Shown here piece after piece: positions 28,246-37,444 of a stretch of 63,311 bases of DNA; the stretch's first letter is position 1; every line of letters begins with the position of its first letter. A model generated the notes under the pieces. That model was not told the origin of the DNA, did not search any database, and was given only the letters and a program-made list of their open reading frames with translations. Where the stretch lies: positions 1 to 63,311 of the forward strand of contig NZ_LWFF01000319.1 of assembly GCF_001635685.1 (NCBI RefSeq), written 5' to 3'. Position numbers and translations under genes: made by a program. This DNA is from Erythrobacter sp. HI0063. GTDB taxonomy: Bacteria > Pseudomonadota > Alphaproteobacteria > Sphingomonadales > Sphingomonadaceae.

Positions 28246-28566
28246 TCAGCTCTCGCCGAAACCGTCTTCGATCATCGCGGCGAGGTCGTCGGCAATGCGG
28301 GGCGCATCCGGCCCGGCGACGATAAGTTCGACCGTATCGCCTTTCGCAGCGCCCAGCATCATCAGCCCCAGGATCGATCCGCCGGCAGCCTTCGTCCCGT
28401 CCTTCGCCACATGGACCTGCGTTCCTTCGGGCAGGGCAGCGACGGCGGCCACGAATTTCGCGCTCGCCCGTGCATGCAGGCCGCGCTGGTTGACGATGGT
28501 GAGCGTGCGCCGGTCTTCGCCCATGCTGGCGTCGCCGCTCACGTCGCCGCTCACGTCGCCGCTCAC
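28246..28566 (-). CDS. ptsH: HPr-type phosphocarrier protein
   Basis: HPr receives phosphate from enzyme I at His31 (RGLHARASAKF) and carries the regulatory Ser64 (AAGGSILGLMMLG) that HprK phosphorylates. The core of about 90 residues is normal. I start at the GTG at 28566, which overlaps the EIIA stop (GTGA); the first 12 residues then come from three perfect 12-bp repeats (Ser-Gly-Asp-Val). A start at the ATG at 28524 would give the usual N terminus. With EIIA, HprK and RapZ it forms a regulatory phosphotransfer system without a sugar permease. Confidence 0.9.
   Translation of the reverse strand: MSGDVSGDVSGDASMGEDRRTLTIVNQRGLHARASAKFVAAVAALPEGTQVHVAKDGTKAAGGSILGLMMLGAAKGDTVELIVAGPDAPRIADDLAAMIEDGFGES
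28531..28566 (-). repeat. three perfect 12-bp tandem repeats at the 5' end of ptsH
   Basis: The minus-strand unit GTGAGCGGCGAC occurs three times without a mismatch (28566-28555, 28554-28543, 28542-28531). Each unit is in frame, begins with a possible GTG start codon, and adds Val/Met-Ser-Gly-Asp. Because the unit is 12 bp, gain or loss of a copy keeps the frame. Confidence 0.9.
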
Positions 28567-29000
28567 TGGGCCTGCTTCCGCTCGGCCGCTGGCGGCGCTT
28601 CGTGCTGGCCGAGAAATTCCGACGCGACCGTGATGTAATTGCGCCCCGCCTCGCGCGCGGCATGCACCGCTTCGGTCACGCCGAGCGTCTTGCGCGCACC
28701 GGCCAGCCGGATGAGCATGGGCAGATTGATCCCGGCGATCACTTCGACGCGGCCCGCTTCGAGCAGGGAGATCGCCAGATTGGACGGCGTGCCGCCGAAC
28801 AGGTCGGTCAGAACGATAACGCCTTCGCCGCTATCGGTTCGCGCGATCGCCTCTGCGATTTCGCGGCGGCGCAGTTCCATATCGTCGCTCGGCCCGATGC
28901 AGACCGTGGCGATCTGGTCCTGCTCGCCCACGACGTGTTCCATCGCATCGATGAAATGCTCGGCGAGATTGCCGTGGGTGACGAGGATCATGCCAATCAT
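28563..29000 (-). CDS. mannose-type PTS enzyme IIA domain protein
   Basis: The 145-residue protein is a single EIIA(Man) domain. The phosphorylated histidine is His9 in ILVTHGNLAEH. LTDLFGGTPSNLA is the second family signature. With no EIIB/EIIC in the window it is the regulatory form seen in alphaproteobacteria, where phospho-EIIA reports PEP/nitrogen or carbon status rather than transporting sugar. Its stop overlaps the ptsH start; rapZ lies upstream, 94 bp away. Confidence 0.9.
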   Translation of the reverse strand: MIGMILVTHGNLAEHFIDAMEHVVGEQDQIATVCIGPSDDMELRRREIAEAIARTDSGEGVIVLTDLFGGTPSNLAISLLEAGRVEVIAGINLPMLIRLAGARKTLGVTEAVHAAREAGRNYITVASEFLGQHEAPPAAERKQAQ

Positions 29001-29094
29001 GCGAACCGTGCTGACTTCCGTTTCTGGTTCAAGCTTCGCAGCGAGACTGCGCCCATGATGATGACTGGATGCTGAGTCAACCGAAAGGGCCTGC

Positions 29095-30000
29095 TCAGGG
29101 AACCGGCCCTTCGACCGTATCGGCGGCCCGCGCGGCGAGATCGCGGTGGAGCAGAGTGGGCTCGTAACCCTCGTCCAGCAGGCGCTTGAAGAGGGATTCT
29201 GCAGAAAAGACCGAGCGGTGCCGCCCGCCCGTGCAGCCGAAGGCGACCGTCAGGTAGGCACGACCCTGCGCCGCGTAGAGGGGGATCAACGACTGGACCA
29301 GAGCGGCGATCTTCTCGAAAGCGGTATCGAAGGCGGGATCGGCTTGAATATGCGCGGCCACCGCCGGATCGCGTCCGGTCTGTTCGCGCAGTTCGTCGAT
29401 CCAGTGCGGATTGTCGAGGAAGCGCATGTCGAAGACGAGATCCGCGATCGGCGGCATGCCGCGCGCAAAGCCGAAACTGGTGACGGTGATCGTCAAGGCG
29501 CCGGAAGGATCCTGCGCAAACCGTTCCCGCATCGCCTGTTGCAGATGGTTGCGGCCATAGCCCGTCGTGTCGATCACCATTTGCGCCCATTCGCGCAAGG
29601 GGGCGAGCAATTCACGTTCGGCGCGGATTCCCTCGCTCACCGGTCGTCCCTGGGCCAGCGGGTGGCGTCGGCGGGTTTCGTTATAGCGGCGCTCGATTTC
29701 GGGACTGGCACAATCGAGGAACAGCGTGCCGACCGACAGATCGGATCGCTCGGTCAGATCTTCGAACTGCGCTCTGATCTCGCTGGGCACGAAGCCGCGG
29801 GTGCGGGCATCGACGCCGATCGCGAGCGGCGCGCAATGGCCCTCGCTGCGGGCAAGCAGGTCGGGCAGCATGCGGATCGGGAAATTGTCGATCGCTTCCC
29901 ACCCCAGATCTTCGAGGGTTTCCAGCGCCGTGCTTTTGCCCGCCCCGGACATGCCGGTGACGAGCAGGATCTGCTGCGGAGCGGACGATTCGGCGGTCAT
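29095..30000 (-). CDS. rapZ: RNase adapter protein RapZ
   Basis: RapZ (YvcJ family) binds nucleotides and, in enterobacteria, guides RNase E to the sRNA GlmZ to control glucosamine-6-phosphate synthesis. The 301-residue protein has Walker A GMSGAGKS at 16-23, the DNFP motif of the N-terminal domain, and the conserved C-terminal FGCTGGRHRSV. Its place between hprK and EIIA is the usual alphaproteobacterial order. Whether it acts on an RNA here is not shown by the sequence. Confidence 0.94.
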   Translation of the reverse strand: MTAESSAPQQILLVTGMSGAGKSTALETLEDLGWEAIDNFPIRMLPDLLARSEGHCAPLAIGVDARTRGFVPSEIRAQFEDLTERSDLSVGTLFLDCASPEIERRYNETRRRHPLAQGRPVSEGIRAERELLAPLREWAQMVIDTTGYGRNHLQQAMRERFAQDPSGALTITVTSFGFARGMPPIADLVFDMRFLDNPHWIDELREQTGRDPAVAAHIQADPAFDTAFEKIAALVQSLIPLYAAQGRAYLTVAFGCTGGRHRSVFSAESLFKRLLDEGYEPTLLHRDLAARAADTVEGPVP

Positions 30001-30049
30001 CGCGCGAATATCGAAGCCGCGCCCGAAAAAGGGAAGCGGTTAGATGCGG

Positions 30050-30478
30050 TCATCCCAATCCGTGCAGCCGCAGGGCATGTTCCGCGCGCAGCGCCTGTGC
30101 GGCATCGCCCGTACGGAAGGCGATCGCAGGCAGCGCGATATCGAGCAGGCTGCGCTTCTCGATTTCGGGAACGCGCGATGCATTCGGATCGAGCCGAAGG
30201 ATCAGGGTCAGTCGCGCCGAAACGGCGGGAAACTCCACGATCCCGGCTCCGCGTACCTCGATCAGGCCCCGGATCGCATCGGGCGGGTGGGTCCATATGT
30301 CCCCTCCGCGCCGCTCCAGCATGACGCCGTCATCGCCCACGAGCTGCGCGCCGCGATCGATCAGCAGCAGCGCGAGCGTGGATTTTCCGCTCCCCGGCGG
30401 CCCTTCGATCATCAGTCCCCGATCGCCCAGCGCGACGCAGGTGACATTGGCTAGCGGCTCGAAATGCGCGCCGCTCAT
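30050..30478 (-). CDS. hprK: HPr kinase/phosphorylase, short alphaproteobacterial form
   Basis: HprK phosphorylates HPr on serine and removes that phosphate. The 142-residue protein contains only the C-terminal kinase domain: Walker A GPPGSGKS at 26-33, GDDGV at 48-52 and the HprK signature RGLIEVRGAGIV at 70-81. The N-terminal domain of Gram-positive enzymes is absent, as is usual in this class. Its start overlaps the chvG stop by 4 bp, which ties it to the ChvG-ChvI two-component system. Confidence 0.9.
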   Translation of the reverse strand: MSGAHFEPLANVTCVALGDRGLMIEGPPGSGKSTLALLLIDRGAQLVGDDGVMLERRGGDIWTHPPDAIRGLIEVRGAGIVEFPAVSARLTLILRLDPNASRVPEIEKRSLLDIALPAIAFRTGDAAQALRAEHALRLHGLG

Positions 30479-32061
30479 CCTTCGCGCAGTGCGGGCAGGT
30501 TGAGGACGAGGCAGGCGCCGTTTTTCCCGTCGGGGCGACTTTCCGCCATCAAGGTTCCGTCATGGGCTTCGGCGATTGACCGCGCGATGGCGAGGCCGAG
30601 GCCCGAATGGTTGCCGAAATCCTCGGCCTGCGGGCGGTGCGAATGGAAGCGCTGGAACACCTGTTCGCGCCGCGCTTCGGGGATCCCCGGCCCCTCGTCG
30701 CACACGCTCAGAGTGATCCAGTTGTCCGCTCGCGCAAGATCGATAGTGATGGCGCCATCAGGGGGCGAGAACGACACCGAATTGTCGAGCAGGTTGGAGA
30801 TGACCCGCTCCAGCCGCGAAGGCTCGCCATGAACCCGATATCGGCCTGGCTCGGCATCGAAGAGGACGTGGCGCCCTTCGTTTTCCGAGCGATTCTCGCG
30901 CGATCCGATGATGTTGGTGACCAGACTGGCGAGATCGACCGTCTCGAAGGTGGCGCGCGACAGCTCGGCGTCGATCCGGCTGGCTTCGCTGATTTCGGTG
31001 ACGAGCCGATCGATGCGGCGCACATCGTGGGTGGCGATGTCGAGCAATTGAACGCGCAGCTCCGGATCGTCGACCCGATTCAGCGATTCGGTCGCGCTTC
31101 TGAGGCTGGCGAGCGGATTCTTGATCTCGTGCGCCACGTCCGCGGCGAAGCTTTCGACCGCATCGATCCGCATCCGCAGCGCATGTGTCATGTCGGAGAT
31201 CGCGCGTGCCAGCATGCCGATCTCGTCGCGCCGGTCTGGCAGGCGGGGCACCTCGACCTGGCGATCGCGGCCCTGCCGCACGCGGACGGCAGCCTGCACC
31301 AGTTCGCGCAAGGGCCTGACGATGGTCTGGGCGAGGAACAGCGACAGCATCGTCGATACGAACAGAGCCAGCAGCGTCACCAGCGCCACGGTCGATCGCG
31401 CTTCGCGCACGCGTTCAGTGATGTCGATGGGATTGCGGGTGATCAGCAGCGTCTCGCCGTCGAGGCCGACGGGCGCGGCGGCGTTGATGACATGCGTTCC
31501 GTCCGCCGCATCGCGCAGCACGATCTGGGTCAGGCTTTCGCTGCGCGCTCGGTCGAGTTCGGGCCAGGCATTGGCGTTATCCACCTGCGGTTCGCGGTAA
31601 TCGGGCAGGGGCGGTGCGCCCACCACCCGGTCGAACCAGCGATCGAGCGTCAGGGCGAAGTCGCGATTGTCCTCGGGCACGGCATCGATCGAGAATGTCG
31701 GCGCGGACAGGGCGAAACTGTCGCCCTCCAGCTCGCCATCGGCATCGTAGAGCCGGATGCGCAGGCGCTGTTCCTTGCCGATCTGGATCAGCAGGGCTTC
31801 CTGGCGTGCATCGGTCGCCCCGGCTAGCGCCTCGGCCGTGATCTGCGCTTCGACCAGGGCAAGTTTGAAGCGCTCGTCAAGCAATTGCTTGCGATAGAAG
31901 TCGAGATAAATGACCCCGCCGCCCAGCAGCACCAGCGGCAACACGTTCACGAACAGGATGCGGCTGGTAAGCGAGAGGCGCCGCGACCAGCGCGGTTTTT
32001 CCGCCGCCGGATTGGGGCCCGGCCCGTCCCTCAGGACATTGCTGCGCGCCGGATCGGCCAT
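30475..32061 (-). CDS. chvG: sensor histidine kinase ChvG (stimulus-sensing type)
   Basis: The 528-residue protein has one membrane helix at about 34-52, a large periplasmic domain to about 223, a second helix at about 224-247, a HAMP region, a dimerisation/phosphoacceptor helix with His311 in [14 protein letters not shown], and a HATPase_c domain (N box [14 protein letters not shown]1 [13 protein letters not shown]2 [10 protein letters not shown]). It matches ChvG/BvrS/ExoS kinases that sense acid or envelope stress. I start at the ATG at 32061, 8 bp after the chvI stop. Confidence 0.92.
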   Translation of the reverse strand: MADPARSNVLRDGPGPNPAAEKPRWSRRLSLTSRILFVNVLPLVLLGGGVIYLDFYRKQLLDERFKLALVEAQITAEALAGATDARQEALLIQIGKEQRLRIRLYDADGELEGDSFALSAPTFSIDAVPEDNRDFALTLDRWFDRVVGAPPLPDYREPQVDNANAWPELDRARSESLTQIVLRDAADGTHVINAAAPVGLDGETLLITRNPIDITERVREARSTVALVTLLALFVSTMLSLFLAQTIVRPLRELVQAAVRVRQGRDRQVEVPRLPDRRDEIGMLARAISDMTHALRMRIDAVESFAADVAHEIKNPLASLRSATESLNRVDDPELRVQLLDIATHDVRRIDRLVTEISEASRIDAELSRATFETVDLASLVTNIIGSRENRSENEGRHVLFDAEPGRYRVHGEPSRLERVISNLLDNSVSFSPPDGAITIDLARADNWITLSVCDEGPGIPEARREQVFQRFHSHRPQAEDFGNHSGLGLAIARSIAEAHDGTLMAESRPDGKNGACLVLNLPALREG

Positions 32062-32068
32062 GGATCGG

Positions 32069-32839
32069 TCAGCTTTCGGCGAAGCTATAGCCCGCGCCGT
32101 AAAGCGTATCGATGGCGGAAAACTGCGGATCGACGCTGCGGAACTTGCGTCGCATGCGCTTGATATGGCTGTCCACCGTCCGGTCATCGACGAAGACGTC
32201 GTCCGGATAGGCGGCGTCCATCAGCTGATTGCGGCTCTTGATGACGCCGGGGCGCACCGCAAGCGCTTCGAGGAGGAGAAATTCAGTCACCGTCAGGGAT
32301 ACCGCGCGGCCGTCCCACGTCACCTTGTGGCGTGCCGGGTCCATCACCAGCCGCCCGCGTTCCAGCACTTCGCTGGGGCGGGGCGCTTCGGAAGGGCTTC
32401 CCGGCTCGTCCGGCAGGTCGATATCGCTGCGGCGCAGGATGGCGCGCACGCGGGCGAGAAGAAGGCGCAGGCTGAAGGGCTTCGAAATGTAATCGTCCGC
32501 CCCCATGGCGAAGCCCGCTTCCTCGTCCTGCTCGTCGTCCTTGCTGGTGAGGAAGATCACGGGGAGGGCGGAATGTTCGCGCAGGCGGCGCAGCAATTCC
32601 ATTCCGTCCATGCCTGGCATCTTGATGTCGAAGACGGCGAGGTGCGGCGGATTTTCGAGCAGCGCCTTCAGCGCCGCTTCCCCTTCGGAATAGACGCGGG
32701 TGGCGAAGCCTTCGGCCTGCAACGCGATCGATACCGAGGTGAGAATGTTGCGATCATCGTCCACCAGCGCGATCACGGCCTGCGAGGCGGTGCGCTGGGG
32801 CGCCGGTTGAGCGGTTTCGAGAGGTGCGTCCTGAGTCAC
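32069..32839 (-). CDS. chvI: OmpR-family response regulator ChvI
   Basis: The 256-residue regulator has a receiver domain with acidic pocket Asp27-Asp29, phosphoacceptor Asp71 ([11 protein letters not shown]), switch Thr in IFLTSKDD, Lys in ISKPFSL, and a C-terminal winged helix ending with [30 protein letters not shown]. In rhizobia ChvI regulates envelope, exopolysaccharide and central-metabolism genes including pckA. Here pckA is divergent from chvI across 264 bp, so both could share control sites. Confidence 0.93.
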   Translation of the reverse strand: MTQDAPLETAQPAPQRTASQAVIALVDDDRNILTSVSIALQAEGFATRVYSEGEAALKALLENPPHLAVFDIKMPGMDGMELLRRLREHSALPVIFLTSKDDEQDEEAGFAMGADDYISKPFSLRLLLARVRAILRRSDIDLPDEPGSPSEAPRPSEVLERGRLVMDPARHKVTWDGRAVSLTVTEFLLLEALAVRPGVIKSRNQLMDAAYPDDVFVDDRTVDSHIKRMRRKFRSVDPQFSAIDTLYGAGYSFAES

Positions 32840-32918
32840 AGGGCACAGCTAATCGCTTTGGCGCGGCAAGACAATCGCGAGGCCCTGCCGGATCGACCGC
32901 CGAGGATGTCAAAATGGG

Positions 32919-32937
32919 TGAAAAGCGCAGCGTTTCA
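32919..32937. promoter_or_regulatory. dyad in the chvI-pckA intergenic region
   Basis: TGAAA at 32919-32923 and TTTCA at 32933-32937 form an inverted repeat, with GC pairs symmetric inside it. It sits 80 bp upstream of chvI and 167 bp upstream of pckA in the shared 264-bp divergent region (32840-33103). The binding protein is unknown. ChvI autoregulation or a carbon regulator are possible from context only. I see no other strong element in this gap. Confidence 0.3.
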
Positions 32938-33103
32938 TCCATCTGTCGCAAACCGGGGCAGACCTGCCGAGGGGAATTTGACGGACGCCTGTGCGCGCTT
33001 TATGGGCCAGCGTAAGGTCTGCGCATTCGTATGCAAGTGCCGCCCGCACTTCTTCGCATGCCGGTCCGTCCCAGACATCGAAACTCCCGCCCGGAGACAC
33101 GCA

Positions 33104-34693
33104 GTGACCGCTTCGCTTTCCCACACGCTTGCCGACCAGGGTATCGCCACCGATGCCGCGATCCACGCCAATCTCGATTCGGCGCAGCTGACCGCAGCGG
33201 CTCTCGAAAACGGCGAAGGGCGCCGCGCCAAGCATGGGCCGCTGGTGGTCGAAACCGGCAAGCACACCGGCCGTAGCGCGAAGGACAAGTTCATCGTCCG
33301 CGATGCCGAAACCGAAGAGACGGTGTGGTGGGACAATAACGCGTCGATGACGCCCGAACATTTCGCCGCGCTGAAGGACGATTTCCTGGCTGCGCTCAAG
33401 GACAAGGACGCGCTCTATGTCGCCGACCTGTTCGGTGGGTCGCAGCCCGAATACCGCGTCAATGTGCGCGTCATCAACGAACTTGCCTGGCATAACCAGT
33501 TCATCCGCACTCTGATGGTGCGCCCGACGGCAGACGAGCTCGAAGGCTTCGTGCCCGAATACACGATCATCGATCTGCCCAGCTTCAAGGCTGATCCCGA
33601 ACGGCATGGCTGCCGCAGCGAGACGGTCATCGCGGTCAATCTCAGTGAAAAGCTGATCCTGATCGGCGGCACGCGCTATGCGGGCGAGATGAAGAAGAGC
33701 GTGTTCGGCGTGCTCAATTACCTGCTTCCGCCCCAGGGCGTGATGCCGATGCACTGTTCGGCCAATATCGGCCCGGACGGCAAGAGCGCGGTGTTCTTCG
33801 GCCTTTCCGGCACGGGCAAGACCACGCTCAGCGCCGATGCCAGCCGTACGCTGATCGGGGATGACGAGCATGGCTGGTCGGACACGGCGGTCTTCAATTT
33901 CGAAGGCGGCTGCTACGCCAAGATGATCCGCCTGAACCCGGAAGCCGAGCCCGAGATCTTCGCGACGACGAAGATGGAAGGCACCGTCCTCGAAAACGTG
34001 GTCATGGACGAGAATGGCGAGATCGACCTCGACGACAACACACTCGCGGAAAATACGCGCGGCGCCTATCCGCTCGAATCGATCCCAAACACGTCGGACG
34101 AGAATATGGGCCCGCCGCCCTCGAACGTGATCATGCTGACCGCCGATGCCTTCGGCGTCCTGCCCCCGATCGCGCGGCTGACGCCGGACCAGGCGATGTA
34201 TCACTTCCTGTCGGGCTACACCGCCAAGGTCGCGGGCACCGAAATCGGCGTGACCGAGCCCGAGGCAACCTTCAGCACATGCTTCGGCGCGCCCTTCATG
34301 CCGCGCCATCCCAGCGTCTACGGCAATCTCCTGAAAGAGCGGATCGCCAAGGGCGACGTGGCCTGCTGGCTGGTCAATACCGGCTGGACCGGAGGCAAAT
34401 ACGGGGTCGGCAATCGTATGCCGATCAAGGCAACCCGCGCGTTGCTCAACGCCGCGCTCGACGGGTCGCTCAACGAGGCGGAATTCCGCAAGGATCCCAA
34501 TTTCGGCTTCGAAGTTCCAGTCGCCGTTCCGGGCGTCGACAGCGGCATCCTCGATCCGCGCTCGACCTGGAATAATGCGGACGAATACGATCGCACCGCG
34601 CAGAAGCTGGTGCAGCTTTTCGTCGACAATTTCACGCCCTTTGCGGATCATGTCGACCAGGGCGTGAGAGACGCGGCCCCCGCCGCCGCCTGA
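33104..34693 (+). CDS. pckA: phosphoenolpyruvate carboxykinase (ATP)
   Basis: PckA converts oxaloacetate and ATP to PEP, the entry to gluconeogenesis. The 529-residue length fits the ATP-type enzyme. Motifs: [12 protein letters not shown], the P-loop GLSGTGKT at 233-240 with Lys-Thr-Thr, the metal-site LIGDDEHGW, and ENTRGAYPL. The GTG at 33104 has GGAG at 33092-33095. It is divergent from the chvI-chvG-hprK operon, an arrangement conserved in alphaproteobacteria, and ends at a strong terminator. Confidence 0.96.
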   Translation: MTASLSHTLADQGIATDAAIHANLDSAQLTAAALENGEGRRAKHGPLVVETGKHTGRSAKDKFIVRDAETEETVWWDNNASMTPEHFAALKDDFLAALKDKDALYVADLFGGSQPEYRVNVRVINELAWHNQFIRTLMVRPTADELEGFVPEYTIIDLPSFKADPERHGCRSETVIAVNLSEKLILIGGTRYAGEMKKSVFGVLNYLLPPQGVMPMHCSANIGPDGKSAVFFGLSGTGKTTLSADASRTLIGDDEHGWSDTAVFNFEGGCYAKMIRLNPEAEPEIFATTKMEGTVLENVVMDENGEIDLDDNTLAENTRGAYPLESIPNTSDENMGPPPSNVIMLTADAFGVLPPIARLTPDQAMYHFLSGYTAKVAGTEIGVTEPEATFSTCFGAPFMPRHPSVYGNLLKERIAKGDVACWLVNTGWTGGKYGVGNRMPIKATRALLNAALDGSLNEAEFRKDPNFGFEVPVAVPGVDSGILDPRSTWNNADEYDRTAQKLVQLFVDNFTPFADHVDQGVRDAAPAAA

Positions 34694-34732
34694 CCGGTTT
34701 CGCCCCACCGGGCGCACGAGTTGGAGAGGAGA

Positions 34733-34773
34733 GTCCCCGGCCGCGAGCAATCGCGGACCGGGGACCCGTTTTT
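34733..34773 (+). terminator. intrinsic terminator of pckA
   Basis: GTCCCCGG-CCGCGA, a GCAA loop, then TCGCGG-A-CCGGGGAC form a 14-pair stem with one bulge, followed by CCGTTTTT. It starts 40 bp after the pckA stop and is one of the clearest rho-independent terminators in the window. Confidence 0.92.
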
Positions 34774-34991
34774 CCGCCCGCCGATATGATCGTTAGGGAA
34801 ACGGGCGAAAGCCTGCTAGACCATCCGGGCTGACGTCGAAATTTGCGACGGACTTCGGCTTTTGATCACCGGTCGGCTTCGTTATCGCCGAGCGCTTTTT
34901 AGACGACGACTTCCTTTCTTCGGACGACCTGACGCACGACCGCGCCGCATGCTGCGGCGGGGCAATACCTCGTTCTTGAAAGGAACACCTC
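34774..34991 (+). promoter_or_regulatory. long 5' region of the cold-shock gene
   Basis: These 218 bp between the pckA terminator and the cold-shock start contain no gene on either strand. Near the start codon there is a short stem, GCCGCA/TGCGGC at 34944-34958 (extendable by one C-G pair), then an unpaired-looking stretch with AAAGGA as ribosome binding site. Long structured leaders are normal for csp genes and permit cold-induced translation. I cannot place the promoter with confidence. Confidence 0.4.
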
Positions 34992-35204
34992 ATGGCCAAG
35001 ACCGGCACAGTCAAATTCTTCAATTCCGACAAGGGCTATGGCTTCATCCAGCCCGACGATGGTTCGGATGACAGCTTCGTCCACATCTCCGCCGTTCAGG
35101 CGGCGGGCATGCAGACGCTCGACAAGGACCAGCGCCTCAATTTCGAAGTCGAAACCGGCCGTAACGGCAAGGCGAGCGCGGTGAATCTCTCCTCCGCGGA
35201 CTGA
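34992..35204 (+). CDS. cold-shock domain protein
   Basis: The 70-residue protein is a single cold-shock domain that binds single-stranded RNA and DNA. RNP1 is KGYGFI and RNP2 is FVHI, on the expected beta strands; the N terminus is the usual GTVKFFNSDKG. It acts as an RNA chaperone and antiterminator. It is monocistronic, with a long leader and a strong terminator of its own. Confidence 0.95.
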   Translation: MAKTGTVKFFNSDKGYGFIQPDDGSDDSFVHISAVQAAGMQTLDKDQRLNFEVETGRNGKASAVNLSSAD

Positions 35205-35216
35205 TTTTCTAAAAGG

Positions 35217-35253
35217 ACGGCCCGTCGATCCCTCGCGATCGGCGGGCCGTTTC
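35217..35253 (+). terminator. intrinsic terminator of the cold-shock gene
   Basis: ACGGCCCG-TCGATC pairs with GATCGG-CGGGCCGT over 14 bp around a CCTCGC loop, followed by a short T-run. It begins 13 bp after the stop codon. Confidence 0.88.
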
Positions 35254-35293
35254 CCGCCTCTATTTCGCGCGCGTGCACCGAAGGACAAAGCCG

Positions 35294-35533
35294 ATGAGCC
35301 AGACATTCGAATTCTATGACAGCCGCGCCCGCGAAGCCGCCAAGGAGGCGCGCGATGCGACGCTGGAAAATGTACGCCAGCGCAGCCTGCGTGCGGAAAA
35401 GACCTGGCGCGGCCTTGCCGAACAGGCGCGCAAGGTGAAGATCGACCGCGAACGGGCCCTGGTCGAACGCGAAGCGAAGCGCCTGGCCGAAGAGGCCGCA
35501 GCGCTCGCCAATACGGCGCCCGAAGCCGCCTAA
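35294..35533 (+). CDS. small charged alpha-helical protein
   Basis: This 79-residue protein is almost wholly helical in appearance, rich in Arg, Glu, Ala and Lys (for example REAAKEARDATLENVRQRSLRAEK). No signal peptide, membrane helix, cysteine or known motif is present. The ATG at 35294 follows AAGGAC. Its stop codon overlaps the stop of the convergent DUF885 gene. I do not recognise it; a nucleoid- or RNA-associated role is possible from charge but unsupported. Confidence 0.6.
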   Translation: MSQTFEFYDSRAREAAKEARDATLENVRQRSLRAEKTWRGLAEQARKVKIDRERALVEREAKRLAEEAAALANTAPEAA

Positions 35534-37383
35534 CTTCGCGCCCGCGCGATGTAGCGGTCCACGTTCTTCGCCATCACGTCGAGCGGCGCATTCCCGCCGA
35601 GCACGACGGCATCGTTGAACGCCTTGAAGTCGTAAGCATCGCCCAGGGCCGTTTCGGCTCGACCGCGCTGCCTTACGATCTCGCTATGGCCCAGCTTGTA
35701 GCCCGTGGCCTGACCGGGCCAACTGCAATAGCGGTCCACCTCGCTTACCACCTCGTCGTATTTCGAGCCGTTTTCCTCGACGAAGAACCGACGCGCCCGA
35801 TCGCGGCTCCAGCGTTTGTGGTGAAGGCCGGTGTCGACCACCATCCGGCAGGCACGGAAGGCGAGGCTCTGAAGATAGCCCAATCGCCCGACCTTGAAAT
35901 CGTCATAGGCGCCCAGTTCGTCCGCGATCTGTTCGCCATACAGGGCCCAGCCTTCGGAAAAGGCGTTGAAGGCCAGGATCGAGCGGATCAGCGGCAGGCG
36001 GTTGGAATATTCCCCCTCCCAGACATGGCCGGGAATGGTCTCGTGATAGGTCAGGTCGGCCAGATCGTATTTGCGGTGCAGGTCGGTGGTCCTCAGATTG
36101 ATCCACATCCGGCCCGGAATCGTCCCGTCCTTGCTGCCCGCGCCGCCATAGGCTCCCGGCGCGCCGGGTTCTTCCGCCAGGGGCAGGCGGCGGACTTCGA
36201 GATTGGGATCGACCAGCGTGTCGAAGGCGCGCGGCATCTGCGCGGTGATCCATTCGATGCGGTCCTTGATAAAGGCCATGATCTCGGCCCGGCCGGGATC
36301 GCCTTCGGCGAATTTGTAGCGCGGATCCTGCGAGAGCGCCTGCATCCGCTCGCCCACCGTGCCGGTGGTATAGCCGATCTCTTTCAGGATCGGGTCCATG
36401 CGCGCATGCAGCGATGCGAGTTCTTCCAGCCCCTGCTCGTGCACCTCGTTGGGCGAGAGCGTGGTGGTGGTGCTGGCGCGCAGGGCCCAGTCATACCATT
36501 CGTCGCCCCGCGGCTGGCTCCACATGCCGGGATCGGAATCGGCCTCCGCCATTTCCAGGCGCAATTCGGCGAGCTGCGCTTCCAGCGCGGCAGCGATCGG
36601 GCCGGTCTCCAGAGTTTGCGCGCGATTGGCGTGGCTTTCGGGCATGCCTGCCTCGATCAGCCTGGCGCGCAGCGGGGCGGCGAACAGATCGCCCGCCATC
36701 GCCGACTTGATCGTCTCGGATAGCTGGGTGGTCGCTTTCTCGATAAGGAAATCGGGCGGCACCATGCCCATGGCGCGGGCCGCGCGCATCCGTTCGAGCT
36801 CGCCCGCGAACACGGCGGGCATGGCTTCCATCCGCTCGATATAGGCATCGGCATCGCTGCCGTCCTTCAGCGGATGCGTTGAATCCATGAAGCGCGGCAG
36901 GTCGAGATAGCTGCCGACATTCTGGATCACGACATAGGGTGCATTGCGCCAGCTCCCCACGGCGACATCGCCATAGGGCAGGGCGAACCCGTCGAGCGCG
37001 GTGGAATAGGCGCTCTGGACGACGTCCAGATTGGTCACCGTGTCCGCATCCAGCCCTTCGCGCGGGAAGGCGCGGACCCGATCGAGATCGCGGCGCAGCG
37101 TGGCGGCATAGAGATCCTGGCCGGTTTGGGACTGGTCCTCCAGTCGGGCGCGCAATTCGGCGTATCGCCCGGTATCGACGCCGAGCGAGGTAGCGCGTTC
37201 GGGTTCGTGTTCGAGGAGATTGTACGCCGCCACTTCCAGCAGGCGTTCGGCGCCGATCGCCTGTGCCTGGGCGATGGCCTCGGGACGAGCGGTGGCGGCG
37301 CATCCGCCGAGAGTGAGCGCGGTCGTCGCGCCGAGGCCTGCGAGGGCCTGGCGACGGGTGATGTCGAAGCTTTTGGATGTCAT
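35530..37383 (-). CDS. DUF885 family zinc-peptidase-like lipoprotein
   Basis: The 617-residue protein has a twin-arginine-type leader (TRRQALAGLG) ending with a lipobox-like LTLGGC (Cys28), so it may be exported folded and lipidated. The DUF885 domain fills the rest; the M32-like metal motif HETIPGH is at about 447-453, with the supporting Glu in NAFSEGWALYGEQ downstream. The family is thought to be metallopeptidases or dipeptidases; the substrate is unknown. I start at the ATG at 37383. Confidence 0.85.
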   Translation of the reverse strand: MTSKSFDITRRQALAGLGATTALTLGGCAATARPEAIAQAQAIGAERLLEVAAYNLLEHEPERATSLGVDTGRYAELRARLEDQSQTGQDLYAATLRRDLDRVRAFPREGLDADTVTNLDVVQSAYSTALDGFALPYGDVAVGSWRNAPYVVIQNVGSYLDLPRFMDSTHPLKDGSDADAYIERMEAMPAVFAGELERMRAARAMGMVPPDFLIEKATTQLSETIKSAMAGDLFAAPLRARLIEAGMPESHANRAQTLETGPIAAALEAQLAELRLEMAEADSDPGMWSQPRGDEWYDWALRASTTTTLSPNEVHEQGLEELASLHARMDPILKEIGYTTGTVGERMQALSQDPRYKFAEGDPGRAEIMAFIKDRIEWITAQMPRAFDTLVDPNLEVRRLPLAEEPGAPGAYGGAGSKDGTIPGRMWINLRTTDLHRKYDLADLTYHETIPGHVWEGEYSNRLPLIRSILAFNAFSEGWALYGEQIADELGAYDDFKVGRLGYLQSLAFRACRMVVDTGLHHKRWSRDRARRFFVEENGSKYDEVVSEVDRYCSWPGQATGYKLGHSEIVRQRGRAETALGDAYDFKAFNDAVVLGGNAPLDVMAKNVDRYIARARS

Positions 37384-37444
37384 GGGCGCGGGTGTGCGCG
37401 CCGAGCCCTGACCTGTCAATTAATCGAAAATACCCGGCCGATCC

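Noticed and set aside
31910-33103. An in-frame 398-codon extension upstream of pckA, opposite chvI and chvG.
   Set aside because: The conserved PEP carboxykinase N terminus begins at the GTG at 33104, which has a ribosome binding site; the extension is antisense to chvI/chvG.
32909-34750. A 613-codon minus-strand frame opposite pckA.
   Set aside because: It mirrors the pckA codon pattern, lacks any recognisable motif and has no ribosome binding site. It is a shadow frame.
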